Origin: Protea cynaroides
Taxonomy: Eukaryota; Streptophyta; Magnoliopsida; Proteales; Proteaceae
Assembly: GCA_028583415.1 (NCBI GenBank)
Contig: CM053266.1
Span: 86,620,149-86,684,148, forward strand
Reading direction: 5' to 3'
DNA: 64,000 bases
Below the pieces are notes generated by a model. That model did not search any database, was not told where the DNA came from, and saw only the letters and a program-made list of their open reading frames with translations. The translations under genes were made by a program, and so were the position numbers. This document shows positions 35,884 to 47,034 of this stretch, piece after piece (position 1 is the first letter of the stretch; every line of letters begins with the position of its first letter).

Positions 35884-36164
35884 GTTTAGTTATAGTTTGA
35901 ACATCGGACATGTAATTGATTATTTATTTTTATGTCTTATAGTTTTGAGATAATTGGATTAAATATTTATTTATCACTGTTAGACTCTCAGTTCATTATC
36001 TGTAAGACTTCTGCTTATTTGTTTATTACCTCTGATTATTAATGTGGAATGTGTGTGTGGTTTGATATGGTGGGTACGACCTATGCGAGATCCTGGGTGA
36101 ACCATTGGTTTATTAGCGGTTCATCACACCATTCTGGTTAGACCAAAATTAGGGTGTGACAACT

Positions 36165-36177
36165 TGGTATCAGAGCA
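36165..36177 (+). other. Primer-binding site (initiator tRNA-Met)
   Basis: TGGTATCAGAGCA follows the LTR end after ACT. It matches the complement of the plant initiator tRNA-Met 3' end used by most plant Ty3/gypsy elements. Confidence 0.9.
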
Positions 36178-36440
36178 CTTAGGTTCTACCCATTGACCTA
36201 ACTACTTCCACATGTGTCATGAACTGAGTTAGGATAATTTTAAAATCTGTAATAAGAACACACCATAAGCACTTGTGTTATATGAGACATAAACTAAGAA
36301 AGAGAATAATGCACATATGTAAAGGAAAAACTAATTTTATATATATATGAAAATAAGACAAATGTACATCATATTCAGAGTACAGTCCACAATCTGAACA
36401 GTTACTCTGTAGTATAAAGGGAAAAAAATAAAAATAGCAA

Positions 36441-36590
36441 TCATGGAGCTGGAGGTGCTGGAGGAGGAGGAAGAGCCTCACGATCTCTATCGTAGTCCTT
36501 AGCATATACTCTCGTGAGCAAGGCCACCTGAGTCTGAGTAGCTCAGAGACTAGCTACCAGATCCGCTATCTGCTAGTCTGTAGAGCACCT
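36441..36590 (-). pseudogene. Relic of the antisense leader gene in A3
   Basis: The last ~48 codons align with the C-terminus of the antisense gene at 60310-61659: TRVYAKDYDRDREA followed by a proline-rich end and TGA at 36441-36443. Upstream of 36590 the similarity is lost, so the body of the gene has been deleted or replaced. Confidence 0.65.
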
Positions 36591-37235
36591 GTGTTGGTTG
36601 AGATAGAACTTAAACATCACAATAATGTACATATAAGAGGTGGAACCATATGTATATATAGACAGAAGAAAAAGAGAATCTAAATGTATCCCGATAAATA
36701 AATAACATATGGTATGGTCTACAAGTAGGATAGTTGTCTGAGTATACAAAGGATATAATACAGTAACAAGAAGGAAGCATCTGTAAAACAGAAAAATAAG
36801 AATACCGAGTTGGTACTCACAAGATGTGAAACTCAATGTATGATTGGGAAAGAAGGAAAATGGCTAGTAACACCTAAATCCCTGCAAAGGTAAACGGAAA
36901 GATCTCGGGCTGAATGCAATAGAGACATGAGAACAATGGCTATGCACCAAAAACGAGTGTAACTATAAAATAAGATAAAGCTATACTCCTGGGTGACGTG
37001 GAGACTCAGAGTGAGATCCATCACATGCTGATCCATTGCCCACTGAGCATTAAGAAGAGGTTACAACTTGACCCCACCACTATCTGGGTCGAGAACGGGT
37101 AGTAAAAACTCATCTGAGCAGATGCTAAATAATGATAATCAGATTGGAGTAAATCAAAGGAAGTGAACAACCAGGCCACTCCTGCCAATCTACCTGGACT
37201 ACTAAGTTTCTTGGCTACAGTTGTAATAAACTTGG
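36591..37235. other. Unassigned leader sequence of A3
   Basis: AT-rich non-coding sequence where the main body of the antisense gene would be expected. I see no coding motif. Confidence 0.4.
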
Positions 37236-37640
37236 CCTGACAAAAATGCAAGAGCAACAACAGATGAGACTGACTATGCAAGTTGCTATGGAAATCACTA
37301 TCCAAGTTGCCAACGCTACACCAACACCTTCGGGTCAAACCAAGTACGGTACCGATTGGTAGTAACACTGTACCCCTAGCACATGTTAGCCGTAACACAG
37401 TGCCTACCATACCGTAGGTCCCAGTAATGCACACCCCAGTGTAGAAGCTTGGTGCACAATAAAAAGTGTATCAAGGTGGTTACCCTTATCAGCCACCGAT
37501 GTATGGGATAACTGCATCATGACAGAATGATCCGACAAGGGTTGAGGAATATTTTCTGAAGATGAAGCCTCAAATGTTTTAGCAAAGGATCAAATCTATT
37601 GTGACCATATAACTAGATAGATTTTTATAGGATGCGGTGC
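37236..37640 (+). pseudogene. gag pseudogene of A3, N-terminal part
   Basis: Glutamine-rich words (QEQQQMRLTMQVAMEI at about 37248) and GGYPYQPPMYG then FLKMKPQMF correspond to the gag N-terminal half of elements E and G (GGYQYQPPMYG, FLKLKPREF). Frameshifts and stops throughout; the capsid and CCHC part that should follow is not recognisable. Confidence 0.55.
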
Positions 37641-38419
37641 ATTATTGACTTACTCTTATGATTATAGAGGATGCACATACCTGATTCTGATTCTCATACC
37701 TTGACAGAATACCTTCTTAATTCAACCTATCAATTGGAGTTATAGATGTTATTTCCTTAGAATTAGTCCTGATTATACCAATCTAAGCTACTCCCATGAT
37801 CGACATCATGAATAGAGATGTGAACCGAATGAACATTTAAAGGTTTAATCATTTCGAATGTACATCTTTTCGATTTTATACCTGATTTATTGATGTACCA
37901 AAACTTCTCTAGATTTACTCTTTTAGTGCCTTGACCAACGGCATTATATACTCGATAGAACCTGTAACCATGAGGCTAAGAGCTGAAAAATCTCTACTTC
38001 CATGTATTTGGACCACCTTGCCACTAATGGTCCTTGGTTGTTGGTTTAAGTACCATAGATTTACTCTTGATCCTTTAAACCAAAGTTCACTAGATAGAAC
38101 AAGTGTTTGTCATCATACTAAATTCAACAGAAGGAAGTGAATCGCTTTTGGATAAACATTCTGATTCTTACATTTCTCGACCTTCTTTGATAAAGATACT
38201 TAGTTAATAAGGGAATTATTCAAGGTAAAACGATTAAATTCATATTAGATTCTATAGCCAAGAAACCTCAGATGAAGTAATAGAGAATTTATTTTGAGAT
38301 TGCTAGATGGATGGATATGAGTCATGTCTATAAAAGAGTGCATGAGCAAAAAGTGAAAACTATCAAGAGTAGCCAGTAAAGAAGTAGATAGCGCTCGAAT
38401 AGAATTAAAGATGGCTATA
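37641..38419. other. Unrecognised degraded sequence inside A3
   Basis: It lies where capsid, CCHC knuckle and protease would be. A 69-codon open frame at 37931-38140 has no motif I know. It may be decayed gag-pro or an unrelated small insertion. Confidence 0.35.
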
Positions 38420-38659
38420 TCAGTATGAAGTTAGACAAGGAAGGAGCAGAGTTTAGTTTTGTGGGAACTAAACTTCCCCATAAACAAAAACTCATTCTCT
38501 GCATTGAAGGCTAAAAATGCTTCGAAAAAGGAGGAATTGGGTATGTAGTATCCGTGGTCGACTTCACCAAGGAAGCACCACGAATGGAGGATATTGAAGT
38601 TGTGCATGAATTTTCGGATGTATTTCCTGAGGAATTACGAGGACTACCACCAGACCGAG
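38420..38659 (+). pseudogene. pol pseudogene of A3, protease-RT linker (first part)
   Basis: Encodes EGAEFSFVGTKLP, a stop, then GYVVSVVDFTKEAPRMEDIE and FSDVFPEEL, as in E and F. It is interrupted by element C3; CCGAG at 38655-38659 is duplicated at 43169-43173, after which the frame continues with FVIDLMP. Confidence 0.8.
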
Positions 38660-39419
38660 TGTGAGGACAATGGTGAATCGATGTGATCCTCCTCTAGATG
38701 GACATGTGTATCCTGTATCGATGAAGATCGATTTGTTCTGTTGGAGTCGCCACCTGGATTAAGGTCTAGGTCCTCTAAAAATGTAGCCTCACCCTAAGGT
38801 AAGACTTCTATTGACTCGTGACCCAATGTATCGGTTCTTTGATCTGCAAGAGATCGGGTAAGTATTCAGGGTACGGTTATGGGAAGGTGTTAGGCACCCA
38901 AATCGCCCGATCAATATCGGCCTCCTAAACTTTTCTTAAATTCTAATTTTGACTGTGCTTGGTCAACTGGATGACTAGGGTTCAATGGGGGGACGTCCTA
39001 AACCAAGTTGCTAAGTTATTCTAACCTAGGGTTCAGCCAATCATGTTTTAAAGCAAATAAACAAGCAAATGTAATGTACAATATTATACAGTGAACCGAA
39101 CCAAAGATGGTTCGGTCTTGGACTGAATCTGAGATGTGTAAGACATCTCAAACTGCCTACGTATTCCAATCCTGGAAATCAAGTCCAAAAACGTAGTTCG
39201 AAAGGGTTTATGTGATTAATGATTATGGAAGTGATTTATGCATTTGCTTCAATTAGATTCTTTGTTGTTCAAGTTGAAGTTTATGCTGGATGTATGGTTG
39301 ATGGGTGGCTTTGTACCGTATTTGGGATTCCCAAATTGCCTACGTATTCTAGGGTGTGCCCTAGAAATCAGGTACGACGTAGTTCGAAAGGGTTTTGAGA
39401 GTCGGATTTGGAATGTGTA

Positions 39420-39795
39420 CCAAATTCCTTCCATTTTTGTTAATAGGATCTAGGGATGAGACCTAAATTCCTACCATTTTTATTTGGGATGTGTACCAAA
39501 TTCTTTCTATTTTTGTTAATAGGATCTAGGGATGAGACTTAAAATCCTACCATTTTTATTTGGGATGTGTACCAAATTCTTTTTATTTTTGTTAATAGGA
39601 TCTAGGGATGAGACCTAAATTCCTACCATTTTTATTTGGGATGTGTACCAAATTCTTTCTATTTTTGTCAATAGGATCTAGGGATGAGACCTAAATTCCT
39701 ACCATTTTTAATTGTTTCTTGTGTACCAAATTATTTTTATTTTTGTCAATAGGATCTAGGGATGAGACCTAAATTCCTACCATTTTTAATTGTTT
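39420..39795 (+). repeat. ~77-bp minisatellite, about five units
   Basis: Units carry GTGTACCAAATTCTTTCTAT, TAATAGGATCTAGGGATGAG and CCTAAATTCCTACCATTTTT. Not found in C1 or C2b. Confidence 0.88.
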
Positions 39796-41079
39796 CCATT
39801 TTTAGGTTTCTAGGGTTTCTTATCCCTTTTCATTGTGATTTTCATTTTTTAGGGTTTCATACCCTAATTATTATCTTTATTCTAGGGTTTATTTTGCCAT
39901 AATTGCTATTTTTTTATTTTTAGGGTTTTACTTTCCCTAATTATTGTTTTCTTTCCATCTTAGGATTTTCTACCCTAATTGTTCAATTCTTTCTATTTCA
40001 GGATGGATCTTGCCCTAGTTGCTATTTTTTTATTTTTCTCTTTCCAAGACAAATATGGCAAATGAAAATATTCCAACTATATCAATGGTAGTATTCCAAA
40101 TATAGCAGTGTAAGCATCCAAATATAGCATGTTGGAAATATATTCAAATTTAGCAACAAATCAGTCAAAGATGGCAAGTGAGCATGTGAATCAATACGAA
40201 CATGGTAAGTGTGAATCCAAACATGGCAGTAATCATCCAATATAGTATGTGAGCATGTGTAGCAAACAAATATGACAATAAGCATGTGTGGTATTCCAAA
40301 ACAGCAAGAATCATGTAAGCATCAAGATGGTGGACATATCAACATGGAATCCAATGGTTCAGATCACATCATTAGAAATCAATTGATCATTCAGTGGATC
40401 AGATTTATCAATCAATGGCTCAAGATCAAAGGCCATAATTAAATCATGTGAAATAACTTAAAATCAAATGGCCATATTAAAGTTCACATTAAAAATTCCA
40501 CATCGATCCATTTAATTCACATAGAAATTCCAAGCATCCAATGAGACTGATAAAATTCCAGCTATAGTCGGATCAATCTGATAGAAATTCCAAACATCTG
40601 ACGGGATCAAATTCATGATCATTCCAATCATTCAATGGGCAAATTGATCACATTAAAATTTAAATCAAAAGAACCAATGTGTGATCATATTTTTTCTACT
40701 GTTTGGATTCAATTAAAACTTGTCATATCATATGGAAAATATTAGCATCAAATACAAACATGTGTGGTTAGGATTAAAGTCATGATGAGTTGCTAGATGA
40801 AGGGTCTTGATGTGGCTTACAAGTGAGGGAGACTGCACGGCTGGGTTTGATGATGGTGTTGGTTCAGATGATAATTGGTGATGGAGAGATGGCTAGGTGT
40901 GCTTGGGTGTGGTGGTGGTTTGTAAGGTAGACATGTGGTGATGGGAAACAAGTGGTTTAGATTGATGTTGGGTAGCAGATGTAGGATATCAATGGAGACT
41001 GCAACAGATTGGTCGATGATTGGGTAATGGTGATAAACAGAAAATAACAAAGGAGGGGGAGGGGCTTACCTCGAGTTGC

Positions 41080-41952
41080 ATGGAGTTCTCTCTCCCTCAG
41101 CTTTTTCTCTTTTCTTCCTCCTCTGTCCCGTAGCTCTCTCTCTCCCCATAACAGAAAAATCCTCCCCAAAACCGTGCCCTATCTCTCTCACGTTTCTTCC
41201 CCTCTTTTCTCTCTCTTATCCTTTTTTTTTCTTTTGAAAATCCTTTTTTTTCTCCCCTGAAAACCATGCCCTCTCTCCTCTCTCTTATCCCCTTTTTTTT
41301 CTTTTGAAAATCCTCTTTTTCTCTCTCCAAAACCGTGCCCTCTCTCTCTCTCTTATCCCTTTTTTTTCTTTTTGGAAATCCTTTTTTTTTCCTCCCAAAA
41401 CCGTGCCCCCTTTCCTCTCTCTTATCCCCTTTTTTTTTTCTTTTGGAAATCCTCTTTTCTCTCCCAAAACCGTGCCCTCTCTCTCTCTCTTATCCCTTTT
41501 TTTTTTCTTTTTGGAAATCCTTTTTTTTCTCCAAGATCTTTTTAGATTTCATCTCAACCCTAAAGCCTCCTTCTCTCTCACGTCTCTCTCTCTCCTCTTT
41601 CCTTTTTCTTCTCCAAGATCTTTTAGATTTCATCTCAACCCTAAAGCCTCCTTCTCTTTCACGTCTCCTCTCTCTCCTCTTTCCTTTTTCTTCTCCAAGA
41701 TCTTTTAGATTTCATCTCAACCCTAAAGCCTCCTTCTCTTTCACGTCTCTCTCTCTCTCCTTTTTCCTTTTTTCTTCTCCAAGATCTTTTAGATTTCATC
41801 TCCTCCTTCTCTTTCACGTCTCCTCTCTCTCCTCTTTCCTTTTTCTTCTCCAAGATCTTTTAGATTTCATCTCAACCCTAAAGCCTCTTTCTCTTTCACG
41901 TCTCCTCTCTCTCCTCTTTCCTTTTTCTTCTCCAAGATCTTTTAGATTTTAT
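41080..41952 (+). repeat. Polypyrimidine tract built from two tandem repeats
   Basis: First, about five ~60-base units with AAAACCGTGCCCTCTCTC and TTTTGGAAATCC (41140-41530); then about six ~90-base units with CTCCAAGATCTTTTAGATTT and CAACCCTAAAGCCTC (41530-41952). Long frames across it are low-complexity artefacts. Confidence 0.88.
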
Positions 41953-42194
41953 CTCTTATATATAATAATATATATTATATACATATATATTTAATAACAT
42001 ACATATATGTATAGTATACAATATATATAATATATAAATACTATGCACATGGATGAACTGATTCGACATGGGTTGAGACCGGCTTGGGTTGATTGAGTTA
42101 AACTGATATGGGTTGAGCTAGGTTGGACCAGAACTGGCTTGAACTGAGTTGACTGGAATGATTGGAATTAATTGGATTTTCTCTCTATCATTTC

Positions 42195-42890
42195 ATGGGT
42201 CATTTCCGCTGTCATCCCGCATGGAATTTTCTGATGGCCTCTATTCTGAATTTTTTACGTTCATTTTGTAGAACATCAAAAATGAGGAATATAGAAACTG
42301 GAATCACCTCATTTGGAAGTAAAATGATTAACTTATGAATTTTTGAAGTTTAAGCAGACCAACTATCGATAATTTGACTGACCATTCTGCATGAGATCCT
42401 TCGGAAGCTTCTACCGGAAATATTTTACGTCCACTTTGTAGAGCACTAAAAATGGAACATAATGAGACAAGAATCACCTGATTTGGATATGGGATGATCA
42501 AAATATGAATTTTTGAATATTAAATGACCATTTCCATATGTAATTTTGCATGGGACCCTCCGGAGACTTTTACCTGAGATTTTTCACGTCCACTTTGTAG
42601 GACATCACAAATGAAGAACAATGGCCTTGGAATCGTCTGAATCCGACGTAGAACGGAAAAGATATGAAGCTTTAAAGTTCTAACGATAATTTTGCATGCA
42701 AGCTTGCATGGGACCCACTGGTGACTTCTACCCGGGATTTCTTACGTCCACTTTCTAGAACATCATGAATAAAGAATAATGGTCTTGGAATCATCTGAAT
42801 CCGATGTCGGATGATCAAGATATGATGATTTGAAATTCAAACAGTCCAACTTAGGATAATTTGCATGAAGGCCCCTGGGATTATTTATAA
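42195..42890 (+). repeat. Four ~170-bp 3' repeats of family C LTR
   Basis: Same unit as at 18395-19090, with CCACTTTGTAGAGCACTAAA and GAATCACCT words. Confidence 0.8.
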
Positions 42891-43173
42891 TAATTTCATA
42901 AACCTCCCTTATACGTATCATCTGACTAAAATGATCACATCTTCTTCATTTGATATCAGAATTGAGCAATTCTGGTCTCATTTCGAAGATAATTCTATGA
43001 CCTATGCATCCATGCAAAATTATAACCCATGACCTTGTTGTGGACCCATTGAAAACTTCCTCAAATTCACAGTCAAGAATCCAAACTTTCGATCACCTTT
43101 CTTCCTTTTGTTGTCCACACACCAGCAGGACTTTATTTAGCTGGGATGGCAAAAATGGGGTGCTTACACCGAG

Positions 43174-44849
43174 TGACAGAGTTCGTTATAGATCTTATGC
43201 CCAGAGTTGCACCAGTTCGAAAGCACCTTATTGAATGACTCCTATTGAACTGAAGGAACTGAAAGTACAATTACAAGAATTACTGGACAAGGGTTATATT
43301 AGACCCAGCATATCATCATGGGGAGCACCAGTATTGTTAGTAAAAAAGAAGAACGGTAGCGTTCGACTGTGTATAGATTATCGAGAATTGAATAAGCTTA
43401 CAATCAAGAATCGGTACCTGTTGCCTCGGATCAATGACTTGTTCCATCAGTTGCAAGGTGCCAAAGTGTTCTCCAAAATTGATCTTCGGTCAAGATACCA
43501 TTAGTTGAAGATTAAGGAAGGTGATATTCAGAAGACAGCATTTAGAACAAGATATAGACATTATGAATTTTTAGTCATGTCTTTTGGATTAACTAATGCA
43601 CCCGTAATTTTTATGGAACTCGTGAATCGAGTATTTCATGATATGTTGGATACGTCAGTCATTGTATTTATTAACGACATACTAGTCTACTCCAAAGGCA
43701 AAGAAATTCATGTCAGAAATCTAAGAGCTGCTCTGTAGCGACTAAGAAAAGAGAAGCTTTACGCCAAATTTACAAAGTGTGAGTTTTGGCTAAATGAAGT
43801 TGTTTTCTTAGGCCATGTTGTATTCGCTGAAGGAATTAAAGTGGATCCTAGCAAGATTGAAGCCATTGTGAAATGGGAAGCACCTAAGAATGTTGCAGAA
43901 ATCAGAAGTTTCTTAGGTTTAGCTGATTACTATCGACGATTCATGGAAGATTACTCTAGAATAGTCGTACCTCTCACCAGTCTGACAAAGAAAGGAGAAA
44001 AGTTTATTTGGACCGATAAATGTGAAGAGTGTTTTCAAACATTGAAGGCTAGATTGATATCAGCTCCCATCTTGACTATTTTGATCCCAAGACAACCATT
44101 TACCTTGTACACTGATGCGTCTGGGTTAGGTTTAGGGTGTGTACTTATGCAAGGAGAACAAGTAGTTGTGTATGCCTCAAGACAACTGAAGACACATGAG
44201 AAGAACTATCCCACTCATGACTTGGAATTAGCAGTAGTAGTACATGCTGTTAAGATATGGAGACATTATTTATATGGAGAGAAATTTCAGATTAAATCAG
44301 ATCATAAGAGTCTCACTCATCTTTTTAATCAGAAGGAGTTGAACATGAGACAAAGAAGATGGATGGAATTATTGAAGGATTATGATTGTGATATCCAGTA
44401 TCATCCAAGAAAATCTAATGTAGTTGCTGACGCACTGAGTAGAAAAGCTATGATAGAATCCCAAGAAGAAGTTAGTACAAATACTGTTGCATGTATCACA
44501 GGGAGAATATTTAATTACGGTAAAGAGCAATTCGTGATTGATATGCTGAATGAATCAACTGACCAAGGGTTTATTCATCTTTTCTCAAACATGTTTGCTA
44601 CATTGAAGATTGTACCTGATCTATTAGATGAAGTGAAAGCCACTATTAAATCAGACCCTTATCTGAGAACGGTGCAAGAAGACCTCGAAAAATGTAGGAC
44701 TACTTCTGAGTTCACCTTGGACATTGAAAAGGTATTAAAATACAAAGGAAGGGTATGTGTTCCTGAAAATAAAGACTTGGATATTAGACACAGACTAATG
44801 AAGGAAGCTCACACCACCGCTTATTCGGTACATCTTGGAAATACGAAGA
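43174..44849 (+). pseudogene. pol pseudogene of A3: RT, RNase H, integrase zinc finger start
   Basis: One reading frame holds RT from FVIDLMP through LCIDYRELNKLTIKN, the catalytic block, RNase H (LYTDASGLGLGC, HEKNYPTHDLELAVV, IKSDHKSL, ADALSRK) and the first HxxxH half of the integrase zinc finger (MKEAHTTAYSVH), where element E cuts in. Three stops break it: TGA at 43232-43234 (CGA in siblings), TAG at 43502-43504 and TAG at 43736-43738 (CAG in siblings). The RT FIDD reads FIND (AAC at 43673-43675), which removes a catalytic aspartate. RNase H residues look intact. Confidence 0.92.
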
Positions 44850-45129
44850 TGTCACACCCAAATTCTGCACCATTCAGAACGGTGTGATGAAATGCTAATA
44901 AACCAACGGTTCAACCAGGATCTCTAGTAGGCGGTATCCATTAAAAATAAAACCATGCACATCCACAACCATAATCAGAATAAATACACAATAGCGGAAG
45001 TCTTATAGTAAATGAACTAAGAACTCTAAATGTAATAATCATAATTAAAATATCAAGTTATTGTTGTATCAACTGATACATAAATAAATAAAATATCAAT
45101 TACATCCTTTTATAAATTCAAATAAAATT

Positions 45130-45260
45130 CTAATAGAATACGCATGAGTTGCACTCGCATGAGGGGTCATGCGTATCCTCCAAGTCTTTAGCTTCCATTG
45201 CAGCAATATGTGCATTCACCGGAGTATTCATATAATCTTCAACTGTAGTACCTGCATCAT
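45130..45260 (-). other. LTR cysteine-tail segment (E 3' LTR)
   Basis: Open from GATGATGCAGG to TAG at 45130. It encodes TTVEDYMNTPVNAHIAAM and EDTHDPSCECNSCVFY-stop. The frame is open further upstream to 45411, but sibling LTRs are not, so only the last ~43 codons are conserved. Confidence 0.5.
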
Positions 45261-45409
45261 CAACTAAAAATATTCGACCTCGAGAGGATGAACATACATC
45301 ATGGCTCAGAGAGCAAACAAAACAATGCAACAAACATATGCATGCATTCAATTCATATCTTTGGTCTGGTAAATAAGTTTGCAATGTGCTATAGAAAGGA
45401 TAGGTGGCC

Positions 45410-45535
45410 AAAGGTCACGTTTATTGATGCCGCACCTCTATACACGAGTGTGTGAAGCCGGCTAGAGGTAACGTTTATTGTCGACCCACATGCACCCACC
45501 ATGGACAATATATACGCAATGGTCACGTTTATTGC
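45410..45535 (-). repeat. Three AATAAACGT boxes at 54-55 base period (E 3' LTR)
   Basis: CGTTTATT words near 45418, 45472 and 45527, the minus-strand equivalent of the triplet at 1347-1472. Confidence 0.65.
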
Positions 45536-47034
45536 TGTACCCGTTGCCCATACCAACACGTAAGCCCCTGCTGGCGAGGGCTCGCAAACTGGGCTCGCAA
45601 CTAACCAATCCTAATGCCAATCAGTGTATCCAAGGCCTCACCCCAGCATCCCTCAATACATCCATAGAGATAGGGCTAAAGCCCCTCGGCAGAGTCAGAG
45701 ACTACACGGTCCGAGACCAATTCCCCTCATACCCTACGACGTAATAGTTCTGCTAAGGTAATGACGATACGACGATGTCAGTGGACAAGACTTGAGTTAG
45801 AGATAGAGCTATAGTGCTGAGGCCCCGCCTATGACACCTCCCCTTGATACTCGCTTGCATCAAGCACACCAACCACACACATACATCCACATGCCTATTC
45901 CTATCATCATCCTCATTATCATGTTATAAACAATAATTAAATATGCATGAACAGTAATAATAGAATATTGGATGACATGTTGAATGCACATAACAATCAT
46001 ACATGCATAAAATCAATCATGGCATTGGACTCAAGAGTAAAACAGTTTATTATTAACCAATTAGTTTAGGTCTTGTTCCCTCACCTTTGTTTGATCGTAG
46101 GTCCTCTTTCATGCTTTAAGAATCAACTATATATCGATATTATAACACTAGAAGACCTAATCAAGTCGATATAATTTAATTAGAATTAATTTAGACTTTA
46201 AAAAGCATGCTGTTAACTGGGTGTCGATGCCAGGGTCGGAGGTTCCATCGACCCTGGGTGTGACCACCCACAGTCTGGACTTCCCGAACACTGGGGGTCG
46301 ATTGTTAGGGTCTGGTAGGGTCGATTGGCCATCGACCCCCATGCGACCCCCTATCGGTTTCGTCAAATTTTCATCCTTCAGTCCATTCCTTCGTGTTTGG
46401 GGTCCTATGGCTTGCTTCTACAACTCATTACATACCTGTTCTATGGCTTAGAACCATAGTTTATTCACTTATGATTTTTATGATTTTCCCCATGGTTTTT
46501 CATGAAAACCTAACCATGGATGGATGATTTGGGTTTCTCCTAGATCATTCTCTCTTTACTATCTATTCTAAGGTCTGTAGAATTACATGGAGATAGTACC
46601 CATACCTGAGAATTAGGCTTGTCTCTCTGAAGCCTTCTCTTTGATCTTCTTCTCCACTTTTCTTCTCTTCTCTTTCTCTTCTCCTTCTCTTCTCTTTCTC
46701 TCAATCCAATTAGGGTTCTATAAGGAGTGAAAGAGGCTTAGGGACGTCCTATTTATAGAGTAGAAACTCTAAAAATAAGTCCCAATGAGATTAGGAAAGA
46801 ATCCCATTGAAATTTGGAAAGTTTCCAAATCACGGTTTCTGTCGACAGACTGAGGGTAGATGAGGGGGTCGGAGATCCCGTCGACCCCTGGTTCTAAAAT
46901 GTCCGACCCCCGGTTAAAAACTCAGGGTCTGACTTTCTATCTAGGGGGGTCCGACCCTGCCTAGATGGGTGTTCGACCCTCCCCCTATTTTTACTATTTT
47001 TGGGTCAGTTTAATACCTGGGATCGCGATCTCCC

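Larger units (their letters stand above)
33810..36161 (+). mobile_element. 5' LTR of element A3, subfamily A-2
   Basis: TGTAAGACCCACACTCC ... AGGGTGTGACA, 2352 bases, followed by ACT and the primer site. TATA box TATATAAA at 34175-34182, purine-rich leader at about 34220-34290, TCGA palindrome clusters on both sides, cysteine-tail segment at the far end. Confidence 0.92.
38660..43168 (+). mobile_element. Giant solo LTR, family C, copy C3
   Basis: TGTGAGGACAATGGTG ... GGGGTGCTTACA, 4509 bases, flanked by perfect CCGAG duplications. It contains the GAGTCGCCACCTGG and GGGAAGGTGTTAGGCACCC words, a 77-bp minisatellite, short dispersed repeats, pyrimidine tract, AT spacer and four long 3' repeats, and no coding region. 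It is the shortest of the C copies and splits the pol of A3. Confidence 0.88.
33810..44849 (+). mobile_element. Chromovirus element A3, 5' part, interrupted by C3 and truncated by E
   Basis: 5' LTR (33810-36161), primer site, leader with antisense-gene relic, degraded gag and pol. Pol is split by a giant solo LTR (38660-43168) and stops at 44849 within the integrase zinc finger, where element E begins. Left target bases are GTAGT (33805-33809). The rest of the integrase and the 3' LTR should lie right of the window. Confidence 0.85.

Noticed and set aside
41304..41994. Open frames of 134 and 219 codons
   Set aside because: Polypyrimidine tandem repeats in the giant LTR C3; repeated peptide units mirror the DNA repeats.
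43004..43234. 76-codon frame at the right end of C3
   Set aside because: It spans the C3/A3 insertion border and ends at the TGA inside A3 pol.
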